52,706 nucleotides of DNA from an uncultured Oscillospiraceae bacterium (GCA_910583885.1 CAJUAC010000014.1:1-52706), one strand, 5' to 3'. Positions 30,828 through 40,214 are shown, counted from the first letter of the stretch. Notes: generated by a model from the letters alone, not told the origin. Made by a program: numbers and translations.

Positions 30828-31409
30828 ATGAGTTTAGTTCCATATGTAGTTGAGCAGACCAACCGGGGGGAGCGCTCCTATGATATTTTTTCCCGCCTGC
30901 TCAATGACCGCATTGTCTTCCTGGGTGAAGAGGTGAACGCCACCACGGCCAGCCTTGTCGTGGCGCAGCTGCTCTACCTGGAGGCCCAGGACCCGGATAA
31001 AGATATCCAGATGTATATCAACAGCCCCGGCGGCTCCATTACTGACGGCATGGCCATCTATGACACCATGCAGTATATTAAATGCGATGTGTCCACCATC
31101 TGCGTGGGCATGTGTGCCAGCATGGCAGCCTTCCTGCTCAATGCCGGCGCGAAGGGGAAGCGTTTAGCCCTGCCGAACTCGGAGATTATGATCCACCAGC
31201 CCTCCGCCGGCACCCAAGGGCAGGTGACAGACATGGCAATCCATCTCAAACGGTTCGAGATCATCAAGAAGCGCATGAACCGGATCATGGCGGAGAACAC
31301 AGGGAAGACGGTTGAGGAGATCACTGCGGCCTGTGAGCGTGACAACTTCATGCAGGCTGAGGAGGCCAGGGAGTACGGCCTGATTGACAAGGTCATCTAT
31401 TCCAGATAA
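30828..31409 (+). CDS. clpP: ATP-dependent Clp protease proteolytic subunit
   Basis: ClpP is the serine peptidase barrel of the Clp machine. The 193-residue protein carries the triad Ser98 (GMCASMAAF), His123 (MIHQPSAG) and Asp172 (ERDNF). The YINSPGGSITDGMAIYDTM stretch is also conserved. The N-terminus MSLVPYVVEQT is the usual one. The start has a CAGGAGG site. It lies 111 bases after tig and 20 bases before clpX. Confidence 0.98.
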   Translation: MSLVPYVVEQTNRGERSYDIFSRLLNDRIVFLGEEVNATTASLVVAQLLYLEAQDPDKDIQMYINSPGGSITDGMAIYDTMQYIKCDVSTICVGMCASMAAFLLNAGAKGKRLALPNSEIMIHQPSAGTQGQVTDMAIHLKRFEIIKKRMNRIMAENTGKTVEEITAACERDNFMQAEEAREYGLIDKVIYSR

Positions 31410-31429
31410 AGGGGAAGGGGATTTTGCCC

Positions 31430-32704
31430 ATGAGTGACGAGTCAAAAAAGTCCCTGCGCTGCTCCTTCTGCGGCAAGCGGGAGGAGGAAGTGCGGCGGAT
31501 GATCCAGGGGCCAGGCGCACGGATCTGCGACCAATGCGTGAACCTGTGCATGAGCGTGCTGGAGGAGGAGCTGGGCGGGCAGAACGGCTTTATACCCGCA
31601 GACCTGCCAGATAAGCTGCCCGTTCCCCGGGAGATCCGGGAGATCCTGGATCAGTATGTCATTGGCCAGGAAAATGCAAAGGTGGCCCTGTCCGTGGCAG
31701 TCTACAACCACTATAAACGGATCCAGTACGGCGGCGGCGAGGACGTGGAGCTGCAAAAGAGCAATATCCTCATGATCGGGCCCACTGGCAGCGGCAAGAC
31801 CCACTTTGCCCAAACCCTGGCCCGCACTCTGCGGGTACCCTTTGCCATTGCTGATGCAACCACTCTCACAGAGGCGGGCTATGTGGGCGATGATGTGGAG
31901 AATATTCTCCTGCGCCTGCTCCAGGCTGCGGACTATGATGTGGATCTGGCCGAGCATGGGATCGTCTATGTGGATGAGATTGACAAGATTGCCCGCAAGA
32001 GCGAAAATACCTCGATTACCCGGGATGTATCCGGTGAAGGCGTACAGCAGGCACTTTTGAAGATCCTGGAGGGGACTGTGGCCAATGTCCCGCCCCAGGG
32101 AGGCCGCAAGCATCCCCACCAGGAGTTCATCCAGATCAATACGAAGAACATCCTGTTTATCTGCGGCGGCGCGTTTGATGGCTTGGATAAGATCATTGAA
32201 CGGCGCACTGATAAGCGGAGTATGGGCTTTGATTCCCCGCTCCAGAGCAAGAAGGACCGGGATGTGGGCGTACTCTTGAAGGAGGTCCAGGCCCATGACC
32301 TGCTGAAATTCGGCATTATACCGGAGCTGGTGGGCCGCCTGCCCATCATTGCCCCGCTGGACTCCCTGAGCAGGGAGGATTTGGTGCGTATCCTCACAGA
32401 GCCGAAGAACGCCTTGGTCAAACAGTACAGGAAGCTGCTGGAGTATGACAAGGTAGAGCTGGCTTTTGATGAGGGGGCTTTGGAAGCTGTGGCGGACAAG
32501 GCGATTGAGCGCAACATTGGTGCGCGTGGTCTGCGTACGGTGATGGAGAGCATCCTGACGGATGTGATGTACGACATCCCCTCCGACCCTACGGTGGAGA
32601 AGGTGCTCATTACCCCTGCCTGCGTGCGGGGGGAGTGCGGCCCAACCTTGGTCCGCAACAGCGACAGGGAGGCATGGCACAGCGTACCGAATACTGCGTC
32701 GTAG
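31430..32704 (+). CDS. clpX: ATP-dependent Clp protease ATP-binding subunit ClpX
   Basis: ClpX is the AAA+ unfoldase that feeds substrates to ClpP. The 424-residue protein begins with the zinc-binding domain (Cys11, Cys14, Cys33, Cys36). It then shows Walker A GPTGSGKTHFAQ near residue 117, Walker B VYVDEIDKI near residue 181, and the RKHPHQEF segment. The ATG at 31430 follows GGGGAAGGGG at 10 bases; a TTG two codons earlier is less likely. A terminator separates it from lon. Confidence 0.97.
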   Translation: MSDESKKSLRCSFCGKREEEVRRMIQGPGARICDQCVNLCMSVLEEELGGQNGFIPADLPDKLPVPREIREILDQYVIGQENAKVALSVAVYNHYKRIQYGGGEDVELQKSNILMIGPTGSGKTHFAQTLARTLRVPFAIADATTLTEAGYVGDDVENILLRLLQAADYDVDLAEHGIVYVDEIDKIARKSENTSITRDVSGEGVQQALLKILEGTVANVPPQGGRKHPHQEFIQINTKNILFICGGAFDGLDKIIERRTDKRSMGFDSPLQSKKDRDVGVLLKEVQAHDLLKFGIIPELVGRLPIIAPLDSLSREDLVRILTEPKNALVKQYRKLLEYDKVELAFDEGALEAVADKAIERNIGARGLRTVMESILTDVMYDIPSDPTVEKVLITPACVRGECGPTLVRNSDREAWHSVPNTAS

Positions 32705-32778
32705 CCCTTTAGGGACGCTGGGAGGCAGAGTGCCTGCATGTCCCTGTTGTGTGTGGATGATTGGAGAACAAGATGAGA

Positions 32779-32805
32779 GGGGGGCGGGGGACTGCCCCCC
32801 TTTTT
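32779..32805 (+). terminator. Terminator after clpX
   Basis: GGGGGGC pairs with GCCCCCC, followed by five T residues. It lies 74 bases after clpX and 45 bases before lon. Confidence 0.85.
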
Positions 32806-32849
32806 GATGACAGATTCCTGGCCTTGCCGGGGAAAGGAGACCCTAGCAA

Positions 32850-35267
32850 ATGGAAATAACAGAAAACACAACAATGAATATGCCGGTGCTGGCCCTGCGG
32901 GGGCTAACCATCTTCCCAGGCTGTATCCTTAGCTTTGATGTGGAGCGGGAGATCTCCATCCGGGCGCTGGAGCGGGCCATGGAGCGGGATCAGTACATTT
33001 TCCTGGTAGCCCAGCGGGAGCTCGGGACCATGCAGCCGGGGGAGAAGGATCTGTACAGCGTGGGTACCGTGTCGCTGATCCGGCAGATCCTACGAATCGG
33101 CGATACCACCGTGCGTGTGATGATGGAGGGCCGGGGCCGGGCAAAGCTGCGGCGGCTGTGGCAGACGGAGCCCTATCTCCAGGGCAATGTGGAGCCCATT
33201 AAGGATATGAAAGCCCGCATCTCCGACTTCCATCTGGAGGCCCTTCTGCGCCAGACCTATGCTAACTTTGCCGAGTACGCCTCCGTAGCGCCGCGGCTTG
33301 GGGACGAGATCTCGGTTGCCGTCATGGACGACCGGGATCCTGGCCATCTGGCAGACTTCATTGCTCAAAACATCATGCTGCGCCATCAGGACAGGCAGGC
33401 GGTCCTGGAGGAGCTGCGGCCTATGCCTCGCCTGCGGAAGGTCAATGAACTGCTGGCCCGGGAGGCAGAGGTCCTCAACTGTGAGCAGGAGCTGGAGGGC
33501 AAGATCCGCCGGGAGATGGGGGAGGTCCAGCGGGACCACATCATCCGGGAGCAGATCCGGCTCCTACAGCGGGAGCTGGGGGAGGACGAGGACAGTGAGC
33601 TGACGGAGTACCGCGCTAAAATTTTAGAGCGGCAGCTGACAGAAGAGGTTGAGCAGAAGCTGCTTAAGGAGGTAGACCGGCTGGCGAAGCAGCCCTTCTC
33701 CAGTGCGGAGGCCTCCGTGATCCGCAACTATTTGGATGTATGTCTGGAGATGCCCTGGGGGGTGGAGACGAAGGAACGGGCAAGCGTGTCCGCCGCCCGG
33801 AAGATCCTCGATCGGGATCACTTCGGCCTGGAAAAGGTAAAGGAGCGGATCCTGGAGTTTATCGCTGTGCGGCAGCTGAACCCAGAGGCCAAGGGGCAGA
33901 TCATCTGCCTGGTGGGCCCTCCCGGTGTGGGGAAGACCTCCATTGCTATCTCTGTGGCAGCAGCCTTAAACCGTAAGCTGGCCCGGCTCAGCCTGGGCGG
34001 TGTCCGGGATGAGGCGGATATCCGTGGCCACCGGAAGACCTACATAGGGGCCATGCCGGGGCGAATTATCAATGCCGTCAGCCAAAGCAGCAGTATGAAT
34101 CCATTGTTGTTGCTTGATGAGATTGATAAGATGGGAAATGACTTCCGGGGGGATCCCGCCTCCGCCATGTTAGAGGTGCTGGACAGCGAGCAGAACTATG
34201 CTTTCCGGGATCACTTCCTGGAGATCCCTGTAGATCTGAGTAAGGTGCTGTTTATCACCACCGCGAATACGACATCTACAATCCCCCGGCCCCTGTTGGA
34301 CCGGATGGAGGTTATTGAGCTGACCAGCTATACGGACGAGGAAAAGCTGCAAATTGCGCGGCGTTATCTGCTGCCCAAGCAGCTTAAGGAGCATGGCTTA
34401 TCCAAAAGCGCCCTGCGTTTAAGTGATGAGGCCATCCGTGAGGTTATCACCGGCTATACCCGGGAGTCCGGTGTCCGTTCTCTGGAGCGGACGATGGGAA
34501 AGCTGTGCCGTAAGGCAGCAATGTATTTGGCAACAACAGCTGTAAAGCGAATTACCATTACGCCACAAAACCTGGAGGAATACCTGGGCGTCCGCCGCTA
34601 TCTGCCGCCTGTGTTGGATAAGGATCCAGTGGGAGTGGTCAATGGCCTGGCTTGGACTGAGGTTGGTGGTGAGCTGCTGGAGGTAGAGGTCAATGTGATG
34701 GAAGGGACTGGCAAGCTGGAGCTCACAGGCAACCTGGGGGATGTGATGAAGGAGTCCGCCCAGGCCGCTGTCAGCTGTATCCGCAGCCGGGCAGCACAGC
34801 TAGGAATAGACCCGGAGTTTTACAAAAACCGGGATATCCATATCCATTTCCCCGAGGGGGCCACACCAAAGGATGGCCCTTCGGCTGGAATTGCCATTAC
34901 CACCGCTGTCGTGTCGGCTTTAACGGGAGTAAAAGTTCACAGCGACGTTGCTATGACAGGGGAGGTAACGCTTCGGGGCCGGGTGATGGCGATTGGTGGG
35001 TTGAAGGAAAAGACGATGGCTGCCAAGCGCAATGGGATCCGCACCGTGATTATTCCCAAGGAAAACCAGCGGGATCTCATGGAAATTGACCCAGTAGTGC
35101 GGGATACCCTACGTTTTGTCGCAGTGGACAGTATTGATGCGGTCCTGTCGGAGGCCCTGTGCCGTCCGGAGTCCGCAGAGGGAACCCGGGAGGAGAAGCA
35201 GGAAAATTTTATCGCCGCATTTGTCCCAGTGGAAAAGGCTGTAAAGGATTCTTCCTTGCGCCAGTAA
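32850..35267 (+). CDS. lon: ATP-dependent protease La (Lon)
   Basis: Lon degrades damaged and regulatory proteins in the cytoplasm. The 805-residue protein has the N-terminal substrate-recognition domain (VLALRGLTIFPG near residue 12), a coiled-coil linker, the AAA+ module with Walker A GPPGVGKTS (356-364), and the protease domain with Ser678 in KDGPSAG and Lys719 in GGLKEK. The length is normal for LonA. The start has an AAAGGAG site at 10 bases. engB follows after 33 bases, the common lon-ysxC order. Confidence 0.97.
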   Translation: MEITENTTMNMPVLALRGLTIFPGCILSFDVEREISIRALERAMERDQYIFLVAQRELGTMQPGEKDLYSVGTVSLIRQILRIGDTTVRVMMEGRGRAKLRRLWQTEPYLQGNVEPIKDMKARISDFHLEALLRQTYANFAEYASVAPRLGDEISVAVMDDRDPGHLADFIAQNIMLRHQDRQAVLEELRPMPRLRKVNELLAREAEVLNCEQELEGKIRREMGEVQRDHIIREQIRLLQRELGEDEDSELTEYRAKILERQLTEEVEQKLLKEVDRLAKQPFSSAEASVIRNYLDVCLEMPWGVETKERASVSAARKILDRDHFGLEKVKERILEFIAVRQLNPEAKGQIICLVGPPGVGKTSIAISVAAALNRKLARLSLGGVRDEADIRGHRKTYIGAMPGRIINAVSQSSSMNPLLLLDEIDKMGNDFRGDPASAMLEVLDSEQNYAFRDHFLEIPVDLSKVLFITTANTTSTIPRPLLDRMEVIELTSYTDEEKLQIARRYLLPKQLKEHGLSKSALRLSDEAIREVITGYTRESGVRSLERTMGKLCRKAAMYLATTAVKRITITPQNLEEYLGVRRYLPPVLDKDPVGVVNGLAWTEVGGELLEVEVNVMEGTGKLELTGNLGDVMKESAQAAVSCIRSRAAQLGIDPEFYKNRDIHIHFPEGATPKDGPSAGIAITTAVVSALTGVKVHSDVAMTGEVTLRGRVMAIGGLKEKTMAAKRNGIRTVIIPKENQRDLMEIDPVVRDTLRFVAVDSIDAVLSEALCRPESAEGTREEKQENFIAAFVPVEKAVKDSSLRQ

Positions 35268-35300
35268 TGGGCAGGAGGATGACCGGCAAAGGAGGGTATG

Positions 35301-35888
35301 ATGGACGTTAATTTCAACAAGGTGGAGTTCATACGCTCCGCCGCCTCACCAAAGGATTTCCTGCGGGATGGGCTGCCTCAATTGACTTTTGCCGGCCGCT
35401 CCAATGTTGGTAAGAGCTCTGTCATTAACCGGTTGGTCAACCGGAAGAATTTTGCACGTGTTGGCGCATCACCGGGCAAGACCAGCCAAGTCAATTATTT
35501 CTGCTTGGATGGCGCAGCCTATCTGGTGGATCTGCCAGGCTATGGCTATGCCAAGGTGTCCAAGGCAGAACGGGAGCGGTGGGGGAGGCTGATGGAGAGC
35601 TATTTTGCCTCAGGTTTGGTCTCCGCAGGTGTAATGATTGTGGATGCCCGCCACAAACCGACTGCAGATGATGTGACGATGGCCAATTGGTTTTATGATG
35701 CAGGATGCCCGTTTATCGTCGTTGCCAACAAGCTGGACAAGCTGAAGAAGTCAGAGACTGAGCCCAACTTAGCGTGTATCCGCCAAGTGCTAGCACTCCG
35801 GGAGTGTGACCAGCTGGTGCCGTTTTCCGCAGAAAAGGGGACGGGCCGGGAGGCGTTGATGGCGCTTTTACAGGGGACACTGGGATAA
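35301..35888 (+). CDS. engB: Ribosome biogenesis GTP-binding protein EngB/YsxC
   Basis: The 195-residue GTPase assists late assembly of the 50S subunit. The motifs are in normal order: G1 FAGRSNVGKSS near residue 30, G3 VDLPGYGYAKV near residue 76, and G4 NKLDK near residue 142. Two ATGs occur in tandem at 35298 and 35301. The second is better spaced from AGGAGG (5 bases), and the protein then starts MDVNFNKVEF. Confidence 0.95.
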   Translation: MDVNFNKVEFIRSAASPKDFLRDGLPQLTFAGRSNVGKSSVINRLVNRKNFARVGASPGKTSQVNYFCLDGAAYLVDLPGYGYAKVSKAERERWGRLMESYFASGLVSAGVMIVDARHKPTADDVTMANWFYDAGCPFIVVANKLDKLKKSETEPNLACIRQVLALRECDQLVPFSAEKGTGREALMALLQGTLG

Positions 35889-35920
35889 GTTCCCCATTAC
35901 AAATAACATGCTGTAGATCA

Positions 35921-35958
35921 AGAAATGCCGTCTGGGCGTATCCTCAGACGGCATTTCT
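35921..35958. terminator. Bidirectional terminator between engB and the small lipoprotein gene
   Basis: AGAAATGCCGTCTG (35921-35934) pairs perfectly over 14 bp with 35945-35958. It serves two convergent genes. Confidence 0.85.
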
Positions 35959-35967
35959 GTTTATGTA

Positions 35968-36102
35968 TTAAGGGGCAGGCTCCATGCTGCTGGAGATGTT
36001 AGTGGGGATACCAATGTCCCATTCCACCTGACCGGCACCGCAGCTGGACAGCAGAAGCATCAGCCCGGCCAGCGCAAGGGCGGCAAGGATCTTCAATTTC
36101 AT
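35968..36102 (-). CDS. Small lipoprotein of 44 residues
   Basis: A short frame begins MKLKILAALALAGLMLLLSS, followed by Cys21, a textbook lipoprotein signal peptide with lipobox LSSC. The mature part is only about 24 residues (GAGQVEWDIGIPTNISS and a few more). On the minus strand the ATG is preceded by GGAGG at 8 bases, and the stop TAA lies 9 bases before a perfect terminator hairpin. These signals support a real gene. I do not recognise the mature peptide. Confidence 0.65.
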   Translation of the reverse strand: MKLKILAALALAGLMLLLSSCGAGQVEWDIGIPTNISSSMEPAP

Positions 36103-36211
36103 GGTCAATTTCCTCCATTTGATCTGCTTCTGCGCCTATAGACGCAGGGCAGCAAAAAAAGTTCCATGCTGTGGGGAAGGGATGTCCAGGATTCTTTTTC
36201 CGGGCAACAGA

Positions 36212-36991
36212 CTAGCGCCACACCACATTGGCCGGATTCCTCGGCGCGGTGCGGCAAAAACGCAGATCTGTACGGCCAATAATGAGGCAGCTGTCCAGCT
36301 TCCGCTTCTCTGTAACACCAAAATAGGCCTGCAGCTCCGGGTCACTGCTGATCGCGTGGGCAGCAAAGCCGCAGTAGAGCGCCCCCAGCCCCAAGGCGTG
36401 GGCCATCAGCTCCATATTGGCCAGGGCTAGGCCGCCATCTATGGGGGGCTCAGAGGTGACGAGGATCATCTGATTCCCGCCATAAAAGAGGGTATCCGGC
36501 TGATCCGGGTGGGCAAGGTAGCTCTCATACCGGCGCAGCAGGAGTTTGCGGCCATTTTCCCGGGAAAACCGTGCAAACGCCTCCCAAATTTTTGGCCGCA
36601 TGGCCTCAAACTCTGCGTCCAGCACAGTGAAGCCGACCGTCTGGCTATTGGAGCTGGTGGGGGCGCAGCGCCCCGCCTCCAGCAGCAGCTCCAGCTCCGC
36701 CCGGGTAGCCTTCTGGCCAGTAAAACAGCGGATACTGCGGCGGAAACGCATGGCATTGAGCAGGACATGGGGCTCCAAGTCAAAAGCGGCGCTGTTGTAG
36801 GGGATAGGGGTCTCCAGCTCCGGCATGGAGGGGGCCCCGGTAGGGCATAGTGCCACGCACTGGCCGCAGGCAAAGCACCAGATCCCGTTGCAGCGGTATG
36901 CGCCGTTCCCATCAGGGATAATGGCGTGGACCGCGCAGTTGTCCGCGCACAGCCCGCAGCCTGTGCAGCGGGCAGGGTCAATATGTACCAT
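36212..36991 (-). CDS. Ferredoxin-nitroreductase fusion protein
   Basis: The 259-residue protein joins an N-terminal 2[4Fe-4S] ferredoxin domain to a nitroreductase domain. The cysteine sets are CTGCGLCADNC (near residue 9) and CFACGQCVALC (near residue 39). The FMN domain begins FRRSIRCFTGQKATRAELE near residue 82 and shows GRCAPTSSNSQT. Such proteins are flavin oxidoreductases fed by their own clusters; the substrate is unknown. The start MVHIDPARC is preferred because AAGGAG lies 7 bases upstream. The gene is monocistronic and divergent from pyrH. Confidence 0.93.
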   Translation of the reverse strand: MVHIDPARCTGCGLCADNCAVHAIIPDGNGAYRCNGIWCFACGQCVALCPTGAPSMPELETPIPYNSAAFDLEPHVLLNAMRFRRSIRCFTGQKATRAELELLLEAGRCAPTSSNSQTVGFTVLDAEFEAMRPKIWEAFARFSRENGRKLLLRRYESYLAHPDQPDTLFYGGNQMILVTSEPPIDGGLALANMELMAHALGLGALYCGFAAHAISSDPELQAYFGVTEKRKLDSCLIIGRTDLRFCRTAPRNPANVVWR

Positions 36992-37145
36992 AGGGACACT
37001 CCTTATCACAACATACAGGCAACAGATGGCCTGTCTTTTTCTCTGGGTTATTGTACCAGTTGAGGGAACATTTGTCAATCTATGGCAAGCAGGCATGGAA
37101 AACAGCAGGTAAGTGGCCTTTCTCCAAAAAATTTACAATAACTAC

Positions 37146-37174
37146 TTTTCAAATTGCCAAAAATATATTAGAAT
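37146..37174 (+). promoter_or_regulatory. Predicted sigma-A promoter of the pyrH-frr operon
   Basis: TTTTCA (37146-37151) and TAGAAT (37169-37174) are separated by 17 bases in AT-rich DNA, 47 bases before pyrH. Confidence 0.6.
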
Positions 37175-37220
37175 AGAGAGCAGTGTAACGCAAAGAAAAA
37201 ATTAAGCGGAGGAGAAGCTG

Positions 37221-37949
37221 ATGGAGGAACCCAAATACAAGCGAATCCTGCTGAAGATCAGCGGGGAAGCCCTGGCGGGGGAGAAGCACACCGGCCTGGA
37301 CTTCGGGGTGATTGAGCAGGTATGTGATGTAATCCGTGAGGCGGTGGGCATGGGCGTCCAGGTGGGCATCGTCGTAGGCGGCGGGAACTTCTGGCGCGGC
37401 GTCAAGGACGGCGGCGGCAGGATGGAGCGCACCCGGGCCGACCATATGGGCATGATGGCAACGGTGATGAACTGCTTGGCTATGGCAGATGTACTGGAGC
37501 AGAAGGGAGTGCCTGTCCGGGTGCAGACCGCTGTGGATATGCGGGCTATGGCGGAGCCCTACATCAGGGGCCGTGCGATCCACCACCTGGAGCAGGGGAG
37601 GGTCGTTATCTTTGGCTGCGGCACTGGCAACCCCTTTTTCTCCACGGACACTGCCGCTGTCCTGCGGGCCGCTGAGATCGGGGCGGATGTGATCCTGCTG
37701 GCGAAGAACGTGGATGGTGTCTACAGCGCTGACCCCAACAAGGATCCCAGTGCGGTGAAGTATGACGCGATTACCTATGATGACGTATTGGCCCAGCGTC
37801 TGGCAGTTATGGACTCTACCGCTACCAGCCTCTCTATGGATAACCATATCCCCCTGCTGCTCTTTGGGTTGAAGGATCCCTATAATATTATTCGTGCGCT
37901 GAAAGGCGAGAAGATTGGTACAATTGTGAAGGAGGATACAACGAAATGA
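37221..37949 (+). CDS. pyrH: Uridylate kinase
   Basis: UMP kinase phosphorylates UMP to UDP and thus takes over the product of the pyr operon. The 242-residue protein of the amino-acid-kinase fold shows RILLKISGEALAGE near residue 7, VVGGGNFWRG near residue 51, DHMGMMATVMN near residue 74, and the LLAKNVDGVYSADP segment near residue 159. The ATG follows a GGAGGAG site. The stop overlaps frr (ATGA). It is the first gene of its operon here, whereas in most Firmicutes it follows tsf. Confidence 0.97.
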   Translation: MEEPKYKRILLKISGEALAGEKHTGLDFGVIEQVCDVIREAVGMGVQVGIVVGGGNFWRGVKDGGGRMERTRADHMGMMATVMNCLAMADVLEQKGVPVRVQTAVDMRAMAEPYIRGRAIHHLEQGRVVIFGCGTGNPFFSTDTAAVLRAAEIGADVILLAKNVDGVYSADPNKDPSAVKYDAITYDDVLAQRLAVMDSTATSLSMDNHIPLLLFGLKDPYNIIRALKGEKIGTIVKEDTTK

Positions 37950-38500
37950 AAAGCGAGTACAAGGTTTACGAGGAGAGGATGCGCAAATCCATCAGCTCCG
38001 TAGCGGCAGACTTCGCCGCTGTCCGGGCAGGCCGTGCCAATGCGGCTGTGTTGGACCGGATTATGGTTGACTACTACGGCACACCCACCCCGATCCACCA
38101 GATCGCCTCCATCGGCTCTCCCGATCCCCGCACATTGACCATCCAGCCTTGGGATGCCACTGCGGTAAAGCTGATCTGCAAGGCAATCCAGGAGAGTGAT
38201 CTGGGTATCAATCCCCAGAATGACGGCAAGGTCATCCGTTTGGCGTTTCCGCAGCTGACGGAGGAGCGCCGGAAGGATCTTGTGAAGCAGATTGCAAAGT
38301 ATGCTGAGGGCGGCAAAATTGCCATCCGCAACATCCGCCGGGATGCTGTGGAGGCTTTCAAGGTGCAGAAGAAGAACGGCGAAATTACCGAGGATGATAT
38401 GAAGATTGCGGAGAAGGATATCCAGAAGATGACCGACGACATGTGCAAGGAGATCGACGAGCTGCTGGAGAAGAAGGAGAAGGAGCTGCTGGCGGTCTGA
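37946..38500 (+). CDS. frr: Ribosome recycling factor
   Basis: The 184-residue protein splits post-termination ribosomes together with EF-G. Family features are MRKSISSVAADFAAVRAGRA near residue 12, YYGTPTPIHQIASI near residue 45, and the C-terminal long helix with DIQKMTDDMCKEIDELL. The length is normal. It overlaps pyrH by 4 bases, and uppS follows after 24 bases. Confidence 0.97.
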   Translation: MKSEYKVYEERMRKSISSVAADFAAVRAGRANAAVLDRIMVDYYGTPTPIHQIASIGSPDPRTLTIQPWDATAVKLICKAIQESDLGINPQNDGKVIRLAFPQLTEERRKDLVKQIAKYAEGGKIAIRNIRRDAVEAFKVQKKNGEITEDDMKIAEKDIQKMTDDMCKEIDELLEKKEKELLAV

Positions 38501-38524
38501 TCCGCTGAGCTCCAGGGTGCTTGA

Positions 38525-39280
38525 ATGAAGCTGGCTTTTTGGAAAAAAAGCGATCATACGGCGGGGCAGGTGGATTTTGGCCGTCTGCCCCGCCACATCG
38601 CTATTATATTGGACGGCAATGGCCGCTGGGCCCGGAAGCGGGGCTTGCCCCGCACTGCCGGCCATAAGGTGGGGGCGGAGACCTTCCGTACCATTGCTAC
38701 CTATTGCCGGGATATCGGGATTGACTATCTGACGGTCTATGCTTTTTCCACAGAGAACTGGAAGCGGCCCCAGGACGAGATAGATACGATCATGGCCCTG
38801 CTCAAGCGGTACCTGCTGGAAGCGATTGACACCATGGAGCGGGATAACGTGCGTTTGAACTTCATGGGAGACTTGTCGGTGTTCAACGGGGAGCTGCAAA
38901 AGCTGGCAGCACAGTGCAATGAAATTTCAGCGCGCCTGACGGGCTGCCAGTGCAACATCTGCATCAACTATGGGGGACGTGCGGAGATTCTCCATGCTGC
39001 CCGTAGGTTTGCAGAGGACTGTACCGCAGGTGCTGCAAAGCCAGAGGACTTAACAGAAGAACGCTTTGACAGCTACCTCTATTCCACTGGGATCCCCAGC
39101 CCGGAGCTGTTGATCCGGCCTGGCGGGGAGCAGCGGCTGAGCAATTTTTTGCTGTGGCAGTGCGCTTATACGGAGTTTTACTCCACGGATGTACTATGGC
39201 CCGACTTTTCCAAGGAGGATCTCCACCGGGCTATTGCCGCCTATCAGGGCCGGGACCGGAGGTTTGGCGGTGTGCGGTGA
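38525..39280 (+). CDS. uppS: Isoprenyl transferase (undecaprenyl diphosphate synthase)
   Basis: The enzyme makes the lipid carrier for cell-wall precursors. The 251-residue protein has IILDGNGRWARKRG near residue 30 with the catalytic Asp, GHKVGAETFRTI near residue 48, FSTENWKRP near residue 77, and the signature RPGGEQRLSNFLLWQCAYTE near residue 199. The order pyrH-frr-uppS-cdsA is the standard one. cdsA follows after 51 bases. Confidence 0.96.
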   Translation: MKLAFWKKSDHTAGQVDFGRLPRHIAIILDGNGRWARKRGLPRTAGHKVGAETFRTIATYCRDIGIDYLTVYAFSTENWKRPQDEIDTIMALLKRYLLEAIDTMERDNVRLNFMGDLSVFNGELQKLAAQCNEISARLTGCQCNICINYGGRAEILHAARRFAEDCTAGAAKPEDLTEERFDSYLYSTGIPSPELLIRPGGEQRLSNFLLWQCAYTEFYSTDVLWPDFSKEDLHRAIAAYQGRDRRFGGVR

Positions 39281-39331
39281 TGTCCAACGGGGGAAGATAA
39301 ACAAGAAGAATCCGGTTGGGAGGGCTTTCCA

Positions 39332-40135
39332 ATGAAATCGAGGTTACTGGTATCCGCTGTTGGCGTGCCGCTGATATTTTGGGTGGTGCTGTGGGCGCCG
39401 ATGTGGGTGTTTGCGGTGTTCCTGGCTGCGCTGTCTGCTATTGGGGCATGGGAGCTGATGAAGTGCGTGGGAGCAGGCCGGCACAGGCTCCTCAATGGGG
39501 CTGCTGTGCTGTGTGCTGCTTTTTCGGTAGGATTTGTATACGCAAACGCTTATATCTATGGGGAACTGGTGGTACTCTATGCAATGCTGGTCTTTGCCTA
39601 TGCGGTATTCCGGGGCGGGGAAGTGAAGTTCCAGCAGGTCATGGCGGCGCTGTTCGCCATGTTCATTATCCCCTATTCCTTTGCCTCTTTCCTGCGTCTG
39701 TACACCTTGGTTGTCCACCGGGCATTCCTGCTGCTGCCTCTGCTGTTTTCCTTTGGCAGTGATACTGGTGCTTTTTTTGCTGGCAGGGCTTTTGGACGCC
39801 ATAAGCTTGCCCCCAGGGTCAGCCCCCACAAGACGGTGGAGGGAGCCCTTGGCGGATTGGCAGGGAATGCTGTTTTGGGGATGATTTTTGCCCTGGTGAT
39901 GAATACTGTCTTAGATTACAGCATCAGCTATATGGGGATTGCTCTGGCGGGCCTGGTGTGCAGCGTGGTAGCCCAACTGGGGGATCTCAGTTTTTCCCTC
40001 ATTAAGCGGGAGTTCGGCATCAAGGACTATGGGCACATTTTCCTGGAGCACGGCGGCGTGCTGGACCGGTTTGATAGTGTGATCTTTGTCGCGCCGGTGC
40101 TGGGGATCGTCATGCCGCTGGTAGGGCTGGGATAA
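39332..40135 (+). CDS. cdsA: Phosphatidate cytidylyltransferase
   Basis: CdsA makes CDP-diacylglycerol, the precursor of membrane phospholipids. The 267-residue membrane protein has about seven or eight hydrophobic segments and the family signatures SDTGAFFAGRAFGRHK near residue 147, SPHKTVEGALGG near residue 167, and LEHGGVLDRFDSV near residue 236. The ATG has a GGGAGGG site upstream. Confidence 0.95.
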   Translation: MKSRLLVSAVGVPLIFWVVLWAPMWVFAVFLAALSAIGAWELMKCVGAGRHRLLNGAAVLCAAFSVGFVYANAYIYGELVVLYAMLVFAYAVFRGGEVKFQQVMAALFAMFIIPYSFASFLRLYTLVVHRAFLLLPLLFSFGSDTGAFFAGRAFGRHKLAPRVSPHKTVEGALGGLAGNAVLGMIFALVMNTVLDYSISYMGIALAGLVCSVVAQLGDLSFSLIKREFGIKDYGHIFLEHGGVLDRFDSVIFVAPVLGIVMPLVGLG

Positions 40136-40214
40136 CGGCGGTGGATGGCCGTCTTTGTCTTCTGCAAAAGAGACGGATCAAAGAAAACGCAAGACTGCGC
40201 GTTGCGTTAGGTTG

